DNA of 64,000 bases from Streptomyces sp. KL109B. GTDB taxonomy: Bacteria > Actinomycetota > Actinomycetes > Streptomycetales > Streptomycetaceae. Positions 34,243 to 43,177 of this stretch are shown here, one piece after another. The stretch covers positions 62,001 through 126,000 of the forward strand of contig NZ_JASERL010000007.1 of assembly GCF_030766935.1 (NCBI RefSeq). The letters run 5' to 3'. The number at the start of each line of letters is the position of its first letter. Within the stretch, counting starts at the first letter, position 1. The position numbers and the translations under genes are program-made. The notes below the pieces were generated by a model. That model worked only from the letters and a program-made list of their open reading frames with translations. It was not told the DNA's origin and did no database searches.

Positions 34243-34602
34243 ATGGCTGACGGTGGGTACGAGGTCGATCTTGACGCCCTGGACCAGGTGGTCAAGGAGC
34301 TGAACCAGGTCCTGAAGGACATGGACGGACCTGAGAGCAAGGCGAAGTACGGGACGTACGTGCCGGACGGGGCGTTGGGGGTCGACTTCTCGGAGGCGCG
34401 CGAGTTGTACCGCGCGCACGGGAAGATGAAGGACAGGATCGAGAAGGACATGATCGCGAAGATCAAGGACCTGATCGAGAAGTTCGGCCACAAGACGAGC
34501 AAGGCCCACGGCCAGTACCAGAACGCCGAGGCGGACAACTCGGTCAAGGAGACCGGCAACACAGGCGGCACAGGCAACACCGAGGTCGCGAACCGCGGCT
34601 GA
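34243..34602 (+). CDS. Small Esx-like T7SS substrate
   Basis: 119 residues. Two charged helices with no clear WXG turn; YQNAEAD near residue 96 fits the YxxxE signal. A GGGGAAGG site lies upstream. It is followed after 14 bp by the large Gly-rich WXG gene, its likely partner. Confidence 0.75.
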   Translation: MADGGYEVDLDALDQVVKELNQVLKDMDGPESKAKYGTYVPDGALGVDFSEARELYRAHGKMKDRIEKDMIAKIKDLIEKFGHKTSKAHGQYQNAEADNSVKETGNTGGTGNTEVANRG

Positions 34603-34616
34603 AGGGGGACGGGGAG

Positions 34617-36185
34617 ATGACGAACGCACCGTCGGGCGGCGGACTGGACGGCGGAGGTTCCGGCAAGGGCTGGGACACCCCGTTCAACATGAGCGACCTC
34701 GACAAGCTGAAGAAGATGGTCGCGGACGCCAGGCCGCAGACCATCAAAGAAGTCGCACAGAACTGGACCGAGGTCTACGAGCACCTCGTGGGCTCGGACG
34801 GCAGCGGCGGCCTCAAGCAGCAGTTCGACAACTCGGTGAAGAAGGTCCTGGAGAAGTGGAAGGGCCCGTCCGCGGACAAGTTCAAGGAAGCGGCTGACAA
34901 GATCAGCCACGAAATGGCCATGGGCGGGGCCTTCGCCCAAAAGGCAGGCAAGGCGATGGACGACTCCGCGGACCGCCTGTACGCCGTCCAGGACCAGGTC
35001 CAGAGCATCGACGTCGACTGGTGGGACAGGGCGTGGGACGCGGCGAGCGACACCTTCAGCTCGATGAGCGGCGGGGACATCGCCAAGATGGTCGCCGGCG
35101 CTGGAGCGGGACCGTTCGGCGGCCTCTACAACGACTACGTCCTCTACAAGAAGTACAAGGAAGCCCGCGAGTCCGGCGGCTTGGAAGCCGACCTCGCCAG
35201 CGGCATGCAAACCCCGGACGTGCTCAAAAAGTGGGGCGACAAGATCGGCGCGGACAAGCAGGCCGCGCTCCAGGCTGCGACGCATATGGAACAGCTGGGG
35301 GCGGCCTACAAGTCGAACGCCAAGCAGCTTGAAGGCGACGACCCTGTTTTCAAGCCCCCGGGGGTGGACAAGCCCGGCACTGGTGGCCCCGGCGACATGA
35401 ACGTCCCCGGTGCCGGTGGCACGAACCCGGGCCTTGGTGGAGGCGGCATCGGCGGAGGCGGCGGAGCGGGCAAGGGCATCCCCGGCTTCGACACGAACGG
35501 CCTGACCCCGCCGACGGCTGGTGGGGTTCCCCCGTCCCAGATCGGTACGGGACTGGACAGCGCCGGTCCTGGCCTCGGCGGCCCTGGCGCCGGGGCTGGA
35601 GGCGGAGCCGGTGGCGGCCTCGGGGCGGGCGGCGGACTCGGCGGCGGCGCCGGTGCAGGCGCGGGCGCGGGCGGCGGCCTCGGTGGTGGCCTGGCCGGCG
35701 GCATGGCCGGTGGCGTCGCGGGCGGCGCGGCGGGGCTTGCCCGTGGCGCGGGCGGCGGTGCGGCCGGGCGTTCTGGTGCGGCGGGCCGGGGTGCCGGTGC
35801 CGGTGCCAGTCGTGGCATGGGTGGCATGGGCGGCGGCGCGGGTGCCGCAGGCGGTGCGGCAGGCAAGGGCCTCGGCGGCAAGACCGGTGCGGGTGCACGC
35901 CTGAAGGGCGGCATGGTCGGCGGAGCGAAGGGCAAGACCGGCGGGGCATTCACCCCTGGCGGTACGGGACTTCGCAACCGTGGCAACGCCTCGGGCGGCA
36001 CCGGAGCCGCTGGCAGGGGCCAGAACGGCCGCAATGGCTTCGGCCCCGCCGGAGCCGGCGGCCGCGGCGGCGGGAGGCAGCAGGGGGAGGGCGGCAACAA
36101 CAGCCGTCGGCCCGACTACCTGGTCGAGGACGAGGACACTTGGACGCCGAAGCAACGCAAGGCGAACCCGCCCGTCATCGAGTAA
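34617..36185 (+). CDS. Large WXG-type T7SS substrate, Gly-rich
   Basis: 522 residues. The N-terminal region has EKWKGPSADKF (WXG turn at about residue 80) and a helical core to about residue 240. About 250 residues of Gly/Ala repeats follow, then the conserved-looking end RRPDYLVEDEDTW and PPVIE. I infer an exported or surface protein. It is convergently followed by a terminator. Role unknown. Confidence 0.8.
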   Translation: MTNAPSGGGLDGGGSGKGWDTPFNMSDLDKLKKMVADARPQTIKEVAQNWTEVYEHLVGSDGSGGLKQQFDNSVKKVLEKWKGPSADKFKEAADKISHEMAMGGAFAQKAGKAMDDSADRLYAVQDQVQSIDVDWWDRAWDAASDTFSSMSGGDIAKMVAGAGAGPFGGLYNDYVLYKKYKEARESGGLEADLASGMQTPDVLKKWGDKIGADKQAALQAATHMEQLGAAYKSNAKQLEGDDPVFKPPGVDKPGTGGPGDMNVPGAGGTNPGLGGGGIGGGGGAGKGIPGFDTNGLTPPTAGGVPPSQIGTGLDSAGPGLGGPGAGAGGGAGGGLGAGGGLGGGAGAGAGAGGGLGGGLAGGMAGGVAGGAAGLARGAGGGAAGRSGAAGRGAGAGASRGMGGMGGGAGAAGGAAGKGLGGKTGAGARLKGGMVGGAKGKTGGAFTPGGTGLRNRGNASGGTGAAGRGQNGRNGFGPAGAGGRGGGRQQGEGGNNSRRPDYLVEDEDTWTPKQRKANPPVIE

Positions 36186-36197
36186 CGAGATAGCGTT

Positions 36198-36234
36198 CGT
36201 GGGGCCCACGACCATTCCGGTCGTGGGCCCCACG
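36198..36234 (+). terminator. Terminator after the Gly-rich WXG gene
   Basis: A 16-bp stem (36198-36213 with 36219-36234) with a 5-base loop, starting 12 bp after the stop. Confidence 0.85.
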
Positions 36235-36271
36235 CACAACAGCACAAAAATCCGCAGAAAGGTGTCAGAGC

Positions 36272-37651
36272 ATGCGCTTCGCGCACAGGACGCTACGCGC
36301 GATCGGTGGCGCGGCCATGGTGGGAGCCCTGGTGCTCGGCACCGCGACGGCCGCGACGGCGGACGCGACCAGAGACGGCCAGTGGCAGAACAAGGCCTTC
36401 AACCTCGACGACGTGCACAAGACCGCCACGGGCAAGGGCGTCACCGTCGCCGTCCTCGACGACGGCGTCAACGGCAGCCAGGCCGACCTGACCGGCAACG
36501 TGCTTCCTGGGAAGCGCTGCAGCGACGATCAACCGGCAAACCAGGAAACCCGCGACATCCACGGCACGGGCATGGCCGCGCTGATCGCCGGTCACGGCCA
36601 CGGCTCCGGCAACAGCCAAGGCGTACTGGGCATGGCTCCCGACGCGAAGATCCTCCCCGTTGACGTCTTCGACCGTGACGGCGTCCCCCTCGGCACGAAG
36701 AAGACGAAAGCCTGCCAGTGGGACGAGGCCATTCGCTACGCCGTCGACAAGGGCGCCGACGTCATCAACATCTCCGTCTCGCAGAGCTACGCGGACGAGA
36801 TGGACAAGGCGGGCATCGCCTACGCTCTCGCCCACAACGTCGTCGTCGTCCAAGCCTCGGGGAACGACGGCTCGGACGAATCGGATGGCCTCGGTTCGAT
36901 CCCTGGTGTCGCCCAGGTCGGCGGCTCCCTGCAAAACGGCAACGTCTGGGGGGAAGCGAACCGCTCCAAGCAGCTGATGTTCACGGCTCCCGCCAAGAGC
37001 ATCACCGTCCCCACCCCCAACGGCACGTACGAGGACGCGGGCGGTAACACCCGTCAAGGCGACTACATCACCACCGACGGCACCTCGATGTCCGCCGCCA
37101 TCGCCTCCGGCACCTTCGCCCTCCTCAAGCAGAAGTACCCGGACTACACGCCCGGCCAGCTGGTCAACCGGATCATCAAGACCACGTATATCGCCGAGGG
37201 CGTCGACAAGTCGAAGCTCCCCGACCCGAGCCACGGCTACGGCGACCTGAGCCCCCGCCAGGCGCTCACCGCGAATGTCCCCAAGGGCGGCGCGAACGGC
37301 CCCTGGGACCTGTCCGCCCTCCCGAAGGCGTCCGGCAAGGACAACGCGTCCGGCGGGTCCTCATCCTCCGGCACCGACGCTGCGTCCAACTCCTCCTCGG
37401 ACAGCGACAGTTCGAACACGATGCTCTACGTCGGCATCGGCATCGCCGCACTCGTCGTCATCGTCGTGGTCGTCGTGATCGTCATCCTGGTCTCCCGCAA
37501 CAAGAACAACCGCGGCGGCCCGGGCGGCCCCGGAGCCCCCGGCACCATGCCACCCCCGTACCAGCACCAGGGCGGCTACCCGCCCCAGCCCCAACAGCCC
37601 AACCCCTATGGCCAGCAGCAGCCCCCGCAGTGGGGACCCCCGCGCCAGTAG
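36272..37651 (+). CDS. mycP: Second mycosin, subtilisin-like T7SS protease
   Basis: 459 residues with a signal peptide (cleavage after about residue 30). The triad is D63 (VLDDGVN), H97 (DIHGTGM) and S272 (GTSMSAAI). A Ser/Gly-rich linker (about 345-380) leads to a membrane helix at about 383-408 and a Gly/Pro/Gln-rich cytoplasmic tail. Unlike the first mycosin it lies after the substrate genes and has its own ribosome-binding site (GAAAGG). Confidence 0.9.
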   Translation: MRFAHRTLRAIGGAAMVGALVLGTATAATADATRDGQWQNKAFNLDDVHKTATGKGVTVAVLDDGVNGSQADLTGNVLPGKRCSDDQPANQETRDIHGTGMAALIAGHGHGSGNSQGVLGMAPDAKILPVDVFDRDGVPLGTKKTKACQWDEAIRYAVDKGADVINISVSQSYADEMDKAGIAYALAHNVVVVQASGNDGSDESDGLGSIPGVAQVGGSLQNGNVWGEANRSKQLMFTAPAKSITVPTPNGTYEDAGGNTRQGDYITTDGTSMSAAIASGTFALLKQKYPDYTPGQLVNRIIKTTYIAEGVDKSKLPDPSHGYGDLSPRQALTANVPKGGANGPWDLSALPKASGKDNASGGSSSSGTDAASNSSSDSDSSNTMLYVGIGIAALVVIVVVVVIVILVSRNKNNRGGPGGPGAPGTMPPPYQHQGGYPPQPQQPNPYGQQQPPQWGPPRQ

Positions 37652-37663
37652 CCAGGCATTGAC

Positions 37664-37695
37664 GAGGCCCGTGACCGCTCCCGGTCACGGGCCTC
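37664..37695. terminator. Terminator between the second mycosin and a DUF397-type gene
   Basis: A 13-bp perfect stem (37664-37676 with 37683-37695) with a 6-base loop, between convergent genes. Confidence 0.8.
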
Positions 37696-37745
37696 ACCGC
37701 ATCACCACACGCCTACGCGGAGCGTTCGGCAACCAGGGTCAGGGA

Positions 37746-37952
37746 TCAGAGAAGGTGATCCGCCTTCCCCGCCTTGATGTCCGCGATCAGCGCACGCAGC
37801 GCCTCCCGACTGTCGGTGATGTGAACATCCTCGGCTCCGGCCACGGCGATATGGGCGTTGCCATCGGCATCCGTGCCTATGCGGAAACAGTTGGCCCCCT
37901 CCGCACAGAACGGTTCCTCCCAGGTGATGTCAGACACGACATGGCTCCTCAT
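37746..37952 (-). CDS. Small DUF397-like protein
   Basis: 68 residues: ITWEEPFCAEGANC, then a V-ITDSREALRALIADI stretch. It follows the XRE regulator gene by 20 bp, the usual position of small DUF397-type partners of Scr1-family regulators. The match is moderate. Confidence 0.65.
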   Translation of the reverse strand: MRSHVVSDITWEEPFCAEGANCFRIGTDADGNAHIAVAGAEDVHITDSREALRALIADIKAGKADHLL

Positions 37953-37972
37953 GCGTCATACGCCTTCTGGCG

Positions 37973-38827
37973 TCATCGATGTTCGCGAGCGATCTTCTGG
38001 ATGAAGTCCCTGGATTCCTCGGACCCGAGCGATGCGCGCTCCATCCACTCCAAGTGGGCGTGGTATTTGGCGAGTTGAGATTCGGCGTGGGCGAATTCCG
38101 GGCCATGCGCGGAGTCGAGTTCCACCGTGTCCAGTTGAGGCACGACACCCTCGGCGTAGATCACCGCCTGCCCGGCGCCGGGAAACGCTCCAGCCTTGAA
38201 CGGTACGACCCGTACGTCGACATTGTCCCGCCCCGACAGCTCACAGAGCCTGTCGAGCTGGGCCCGAATAACCTTGACGCCACCGAACTCGACACGCAGC
38301 GCCGCTTCATGGATGTACGCGGCGTACTCGACCGGATCCGACTTGTAGAGGATCTGCTGCCGTTGCATCCTCAGGGCGACCCGAAGCTCAATTTCGTCCT
38401 CGGACAGGACAGGCAGCGCCGCGGCGAAAAGTGTGCGCGCATAGGCGTCGGTCTGGATCAGGCCCGGCACATGCATGGCGATCCCTACGCGCAACCGGCG
38501 GGCGTGCCATTCCAGTTCGGCGATATCCAGCAGGCCGGCGGAGAGCTGGCCGCGATACGACTCCCACCAGCCGCGCGACCTGTCGGCCGCCATGTCGGCG
38601 AGGGCATCCACGTACGCCTTGTCATGACACTCGTAGTTGCAGGCGAGCGTCCTCAGCCGCTCCGGCGTGATGGACCGAACTCCCGCCTCGACGTTGGAGA
38701 TCTTGGCCCGATCGAGCCCCAGCAGACCGGCTGCGTACTCCGTGGACGCGTCGGCCGCGATCCTCATCTTGCGGAGTTCCGCCCCCAGGCGTCTCTGACG
38801 CTCGGTGGGCGTCGACCTCGGCGGCAT
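37973..38827 (-). CDS. XRE-family regulator with Scr1/DUF5753 C-terminal domain
   Basis: 284 residues from an ATG at 38827. The N-terminal HTH contains LRKMRIAADASTEYAAGLLGL and KISNVEAG (residues about 18-52). The rest matches the DUF5753 antitoxin-like domain (GLIQTDAYAR, RQQIL). Such regulators sit beside DUF397 and ATPase genes and affect development. It is divergent from the ATPase gene at 39102. Confidence 0.85.
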   Translation of the reverse strand: MPPRSTPTERQRRLGAELRKMRIAADASTEYAAGLLGLDRAKISNVEAGVRSITPERLRTLACNYECHDKAYVDALADMAADRSRGWWESYRGQLSAGLLDIAELEWHARRLRVGIAMHVPGLIQTDAYARTLFAAALPVLSEDEIELRVALRMQRQQILYKSDPVEYAAYIHEAALRVEFGGVKVIRAQLDRLCELSGRDNVDVRVVPFKAGAFPGAGQAVIYAEGVVPQLDTVELDSAHGPEFAHAESQLAKYHAHLEWMERASLGSEESRDFIQKIAREHR

Positions 38828-39101
38828 TCGCCAGCTCCTCCCATGAGTACGTACGCCAGTTTGCCAACCGTGAGCCAAGACGGTCCACCACCATCGTGGT
38901 AAATCCAGAGACTGGGTGGCAAGTTGCCACCACACCACCCTACAGTCGGTAACGCACACGCTACACACGGCAGTTGGCAGTGCATCGCGCGAGCCTGCCC
39001 GCAACCTCCTGCCCTGGGAGGGGTGGACCCGCGCCAGGGAGACGAGCCACCGACTGCCACGGCATCCCCCTTCAACACCCCCATACGCAAGGGAGTCGGC
39101 C
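38828..39101. promoter_or_regulatory. Divergent promoter region
   Basis: 274 bp between the XRE regulator and the ATPase gene. A GTTGCCACCACACCACCC stretch lies near 38930, but no clear operator is identified. Confidence 0.35.
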
Positions 39102-39515
39102 ATGCCCACCGTCCTGCACCCACCCACCCCCACCCCGGCGAACCCCCACCCACTCACGCTCACCGTCACACTCCCCGCCACCCCCTCGTCGGCCGGCATC
39201 GCCCGCAGCGCGGCGTCGGCGGCGCTGCACCGGTACGGTCTGGGCCGCTTCACTCCGGTGACGGTCCTCGCGGTCACCGAGCTCGCGGCCTGCGCGGCAC
39301 GTACGGTCCCCGGCACCAATATGCGTATCGAACTCGCCCAGTACGAGGGCGGGTTGAGGATCACCTCGCTCAACACCCACCCGATGTCGGGCACTGGACG
39401 AGGCGGCCTCTGGCTCCTCTCGACCGCCGTCGAGGACTGGGGCGGCAACTGGGGCGTCCTGCACACCCACTCACCCACCACCCGGTCACTGACCTGGATC
39501 GACCTCCCGCACTGA
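39102..39515 (+). CDS. ATP-binding anti-sigma-like protein
   Basis: 137 residues with a histidine-kinase-type ATP-binding fold (VTELAACAART for the N-box; GGLWLLSTAVEDWG for the G-box). It resembles RsbW-like proteins that accompany XRE-DUF397 genes in Streptomyces. The ATG follows a Gly-rich GGAG site. Confidence 0.7.
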   Translation: MPTVLHPPTPTPANPHPLTLTVTLPATPSSAGIARSAASAALHRYGLGRFTPVTVLAVTELAACAARTVPGTNMRIELAQYEGGLRITSLNTHPMSGTGRGGLWLLSTAVEDWGGNWGVLHTHSPTTRSLTWIDLPH

Positions 39516-39629
39516 CGCCACCCACGGCAACGTCCCCACTCGACCAGCACGACAAGGGCCCACGGCCGCCACCCAATTCCCACTAAGCTGCCCGTGGTGA
39601 GCGCAGAACGGCGAAAGGGCTGATGCGGC

Positions 39630-39941
39630 GTGGGAACGAACGGCGAGGCGCCGAAGGAGACGCCCGAGGAGATGCAGGCTCGTAAGGAGCGCGAGAAGAA
39701 CGAGTTGTACGCGCTCGACATCTCCGGCGTCACGTGGGAGAGCGCACCCGGTACCGAGCAGGACGAGGAACGCGTGGAGATCGCGAAGCTGCCGGACGGC
39801 GCGGTGGCCATGCGGTCGTCGCTGGAGCCCGAGACGGTGCTGCGGTACACCGAGGCGGAGTGGACGGCGTTCGTACTCGGCGCGCGCGACGGGGAGTTCG
39901 ACCTGGAGCCGTCGCCGCGCAACGGCGGGATGGACGCGTAG
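39630..39941 (+). CDS. DUF397-family protein
   Basis: 103 residues from a GTG. The core ISGVTWESAPGT, V-EIAKLPDGAVAMRSS and TEAEWTAFVLGARDGEFD is the DUF397 pattern, with an added charged N-terminus. Probably part of the regulator/ATPase/DUF397 set. Confidence 0.85.
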   Translation: MGTNGEAPKETPEEMQARKEREKNELYALDISGVTWESAPGTEQDEERVEIAKLPDGAVAMRSSLEPETVLRYTEAEWTAFVLGARDGEFDLEPSPRNGGMDA

Positions 39942-39990
39942 AGCCAGAATACCCGGAAAACGGAGGCTGGAAGAAGGCCGAGACCGTACG

Positions 39991-40032
39991 GAGGCCCTGA
40001 ACCGCCCTCACACCAGGGGGTTTCAGGGCCTC
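39991..40032 (+). terminator. Terminator after DUF397
   Basis: An 11-bp outer stem (39991-40001 with 40022-40032) with an inner CCCT/AGGG pair, starting 50 bp after the stop. Confidence 0.75.
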
Positions 40033-40074
40033 ACGTTTGAATCGGCGGCGCCGCGGGCAGCCGCCCTCCGCTCA

Positions 40075-40125
40075 GTTCGCGACGCACATCTCCCACGCAC
40101 CTTCCTCGTGAGCTCCGCCGCCCGA
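40075..40125 (-). pseudogene. Relic of the 3' end of the 43178-type membrane protein gene
   Basis: About 45 bp at 40079-40131 align with 43188-43235 with only a few mismatches and would encode AAELTRKVRG against AAELTGKVRG of the intact protein. Nothing upstream of it matches. Probably a fragment left by deletion. Confidence 0.5.
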
Positions 40126-40311
40126 TGACCGCCGCCAACGCCCGCCGGCGAGAATCCCGCAGGCCCTCTCCTCGCCGCTGCGGCACTATCACCAGCGATC
40201 TCAACCGACCACAGCGGCTGCCTGTTGGGGCTACTGGAGCCGTGGGGTTTGCCCCCGTTTGTGGACATCTCTTGAGGATCGGATCGTGGGATCCGAGATG
40301 GAGGTGTCGCA

Positions 40312-40602
40312 ATGGCCGCGCAGCGGTATTCGGAGGAGTTCAAGCGGGACGCGATCGGTCTGGTGGCATCCACCGGTCGGTCAGTCAACTCGGTGGCCAA
40401 GGACCTCGGGGTCAACACCGAGTCGCTGCGCAAGTGGGTCCGTGCGGCCGAGACCGAGGCCCGGGGTGCGGGCGGTGAGCCGATGACGCCGGCCGAGCGC
40501 GAGGAGCTGAAACGCCTGCGTAAGCAGGTCCGTGAGCTGGAGCTGGAGAAGGAGATCCTGAAGAAGGCGGCCCAGTATTTTGCGAAGGAGATGAGTCGAT
40601 GA
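40312..40602 (+). CDS. IS3-family transposase OrfA
   Basis: 96 residues with an N-terminal HTH (YSEEFKRDAIGLV, SVAKDLGVNTESLRKWV) and a C-terminal leucine-zipper-like KRLRKQVRELELEKEILKKA segment. The stop overlaps the orfB start (ATGA), rather than a frameshift sequence. Confidence 0.9.
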   Translation: MAAQRYSEEFKRDAIGLVASTGRSVNSVAKDLGVNTESLRKWVRAAETEARGAGGEPMTPAEREELKRLRKQVRELELEKEILKKAAQYFAKEMSR

Positions 40603-41495
40603 CCAGCCGCTGGCGGTTCATCTCCGCCCACCACATGCAGTACGGCATACAGCGGCTGTGCAGAATCTTGGGCGTCTCCCGGTCGGGCTTTTACCGGTGG
40701 CGACAGGCAGCACCGGCCCGCCAGGCACGAGCCGGGGAGGAAGCTGCGCTCACGGAGAAGATCCGGGGCATCCACACCGCATCGAAGGGTGCGTATGGCG
40801 TGCCACGCATTGCACGGGAGCTGCGGGAAGAGGGTCCGGTGGTCAATCACAAGCGGGTGGCCCGCCTCATGCGGGCGGCCGGGATATCCGGGCGCCATCT
40901 ACGCAAGGGAAAGCGGACCACAGTGCCCGACGCCCGGGCCCCGAAAGCGCCGGACCTCTTGGAGCGGGACTTCACCGCACCGCGCATGAATGTGCGCTGG
41001 TGCGGCGACATCACGTATCTGCCCGTCGGCGCGGGCTGGATGTACTTGGCGACCATCATCGACATTCACTCGCGACGGGTCGTGGGCTGGTCGATGGCCG
41101 ATCACATGCGGGCCGACCTGGTCGTCGACGCCCTGCAGGCCGCAGTGGCCACACGGGGCGGATCGGTCCAGGGAGTAGTTTTCCATTCCGACCGCGGAAC
41201 GCAATATGCGTCCGCTGCATTCGCCTCAGCTTGCCGGACGCACGGCATTCGCCGCTCGATGGGACGGGTGGGGTCCAGCTACGACAATGCGATGGCCGAA
41301 TCCTTCTTCGCCAGCATCAAGCGTGAACTCCTGCACGGAGAACGCTGGTTGAACAATTCGGAAGCAAGGATTTCGGTGTTCTCCTGGCTGGCCTGGTACA
41401 ACAACCGGCGCCGCCGTTCCGCGCTCGGTCAGGCCAGTCCGGTCGAGTTCGAACAGCGCTCGATCAACTCAGGTAGCCTGAACTTGGTTGCATAG
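40599..41495 (+). CDS. IS3-family transposase OrfB (DDE integrase)
   Basis: 298 residues. DDE residues are in CGDITYL, HSDRGTQY and AESFFASIKRE, and YNNRRRRSALG lies near the end. The frame appears intact, so the element may be active. Its TAG stop is in frame with the toxin remnant that follows the element. Confidence 0.9.
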   Translation: MTSRWRFISAHHMQYGIQRLCRILGVSRSGFYRWRQAAPARQARAGEEAALTEKIRGIHTASKGAYGVPRIARELREEGPVVNHKRVARLMRAAGISGRHLRKGKRTTVPDARAPKAPDLLERDFTAPRMNVRWCGDITYLPVGAGWMYLATIIDIHSRRVVGWSMADHMRADLVVDALQAAVATRGGSVQGVVFHSDRGTQYASAAFASACRTHGIRRSMGRVGSSYDNAMAESFFASIKRELLHGERWLNNSEARISVFSWLAWYNNRRRRSALGQASPVEFEQRSINSGSLNLVA

Positions 41496-41510
41496 TTCGT
41501 AGATGTCCAC

Positions 41511-41948
41511 GTAGCGGGGCAAAGCCCACTACCGAAGACCGCCAACGGTGCCAACATGTTCGATGCGGGATACCGGCTCCCTGACGGCGGGATCCTCATC
41601 GTTGAGGACAAGGCTCCAGGAAACAGCCTCGACTGGCGGCAGGGCCGTGCTGACCCCGAGGATCCGGAGAATCCGCACCTCGGCGACAATGGTGGCGCGG
41701 CCGGCATGCGGGTGAAGCAGGGGACGCGCCACTATCTGCGGACCATCATGGCCGAGATGGCCAAGCGAGGCGGACAGGACGCCGCCCTTGCCAGGGAATT
41801 CCGAAACGCCCTGAAGGCAGGGAAGTTGAGGTATGTGTTGGTCCAGACGCAGGAACCGGACGGGTCCCTCTATGCTGGCGCGGTCATAGAAGAAATGCAG
41901 ATCGAGAAAGAAAGGGGGGCACGTGGTAACCCGAGTTCCCCGTCATGA
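41511..41948 (+). pseudogene. 3' remnant of a polymorphic toxin gene, cut by the IS
   Basis: The open frame begins immediately after the IS end and the first ATG at 41556 is internal. It encodes AGYRLPDGGILIVEDKAP, a PD-(D/E)xK-like core, and HYLRTIMAEMAKRGG. I infer a restriction-endonuclease-fold toxin C-terminus. The 5' part is missing from the left of the IS. An immunity gene follows. Confidence 0.7.
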
Positions 41949-42789
41949 CTTTCCCGTGGACAACGCGGGCGACGCCATGGCACCAGTCATCGAAAGCGCC
42001 AAAGACGCTCTCGCCGAGCTTGAGACCTCCGAGTTCGACCGGTTCGACGCGCTGGATCTTTCGCTGACCGTGGCCAAATGGGCCTGTCTCGTAGATCCCG
42101 TCGCGGCCGAGTCCCGAACGTGGGAGGCGTGGGTCATCGCCATGCAGGTCGGTTCCGGTCTGTTCCTCTCCGGTACCGCCGCGGAAGGGCCCGTGCCCTG
42201 TCGACTCGGAACCAAGGGCGAGATCAAGAATCTTCCCGCGACCGGACCTCAGGAGTACCTGCACGCGGGAAATTGGCTGACCTCGTACTATCTTGCCGCG
42301 ATCTGCCGCGAGAACGAGCGGCTCGACCAGCTCGCCCGCGTACCCGTCTCGTTCCTGCGCTCCTCCGGGGTGGAGTTCGACGAGTACATCTACGCATGGG
42401 TGGAAACGCTGCAGAACGCCTGGTTCGGCCGCCAGGAGACGTGGAACACCCTGGCCACCGCCATCGACGGCACGGACCCCGCAGCACCCCATATCGCCAG
42501 CGCCGAACTCATGCTCAAGGTCCTCTACCCGCCGCTCGAAGTATTCCATCGCTACCAGCGCCAGGATCCGGAACCGTTCAACGCGGCGTTGGCCGACGCC
42601 GTCACCTGGCATCGCGAGTACTGGTCCGACGACGAGGCGAGGATGCGGAGCAGCGAGGGGCTGGTGGCTCTGGGGCCGTTGGCCGTCGCCTGTATGGCCT
42701 TTGACGCGGGCATTCCCGTCGACGTCGAGTCCGAGTATCTGCCGAGACATCTCCTGGAACGGACGTGGGTTGGCCAGTTCCCCACGTGA
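41923..42789 (+). CDS. Immunity protein 49 (Imm49) family
   Basis: 288 residues from a GTG with a strong GGGGGG site. It resembles the Imm49 family (TWEAWVIAMQVGSGLF, LPATGPQEYLHAGNWLTSYYLA, DVESEYLPRHLLERTWVGQF). Such proteins block a neighbouring nuclease-type toxin. It overlaps the toxin remnant, so it is now probably an orphan. Confidence 0.85.
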   Translation: MVTRVPRHDFPVDNAGDAMAPVIESAKDALAELETSEFDRFDALDLSLTVAKWACLVDPVAAESRTWEAWVIAMQVGSGLFLSGTAAEGPVPCRLGTKGEIKNLPATGPQEYLHAGNWLTSYYLAAICRENERLDQLARVPVSFLRSSGVEFDEYIYAWVETLQNAWFGRQETWNTLATAIDGTDPAAPHIASAELMLKVLYPPLEVFHRYQRQDPEPFNAALADAVTWHREYWSDDEARMRSSEGLVALGPLAVACMAFDAGIPVDVESEYLPRHLLERTWVGQFPT

Positions 42790-42840
42790 TGGGCCGCGAT
42801 GCCCCCTCCCCTGTAATGCAGTAGTGAATCAGGAGCACAC

Positions 42841-43149
42841 GTGACCAACCTCAGCGGAAGCGACCGCCCCATACCCTCCAGCGCCGAGGAAGCGCTGGAG
42901 ATCGGCCGTACGCAGTTCCCATCCGTCTGGCCGGGCGGTACCCCCGTCGTACTCAAGGTTCATGAATTCGACGTCGGCTACCTCATCCACGCCCACATGC
43001 CTCCGCCCGCCGATCCAACGGCGCCCCCGGAGCCGGGCGGCAGCAACATCGTGATCTCCAAACTCGACGGCGAGATCACCGATGTCCCCAACTACCCCGT
43101 GGAGACGGCCGTTTCCGTCTATCGGCAGTTCCACAGACCGGCCCGCTAA
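42841..43149 (+). CDS. YrhB/Imm35-like candidate immunity protein
   Basis: 102 residues from a GTG. A small alpha/beta domain: LKVHEFDVGYLIHAHMPP, then NIVISKLDGEITDVPNYP. It fits the YrhB/Imm35 pattern. It may protect against the same or another toxin; the match is moderate. Confidence 0.6.
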   Translation: MTNLSGSDRPIPSSAEEALEIGRTQFPSVWPGGTPVVLKVHEFDVGYLIHAHMPPPADPTAPPEPGGSNIVISKLDGEITDVPNYPVETAVSVYRQFHRPAR

Positions 43150-43177
43150 GGTCCGTATCCGTATCCGTACGGCCCGC

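Larger units (their letters stand above)
39942..40260. other. 319-bp gap before the IS element
   Basis: It holds the terminator and a short relic of another gene, both listed. No intact gene is seen. Confidence 0.5.
40261..41510 (+). mobile_element. IS3-family insertion sequence
   Basis: A 1250-bp element with orfA and orfB. Its ends GTGGACATCT and AGATGTCCAC (40261-40270 and 41501-41510) are perfect 10-bp inverted repeats. I see no target-site duplication, so the element may have been involved in a deletion. It lies inside a toxin gene remnant. Confidence 0.8.

Noticed and set aside
40261..41510. Target-site duplication at the IS ends
   Set aside because: Flanks CCCGTTT and GTAGCGG share no direct repeat.
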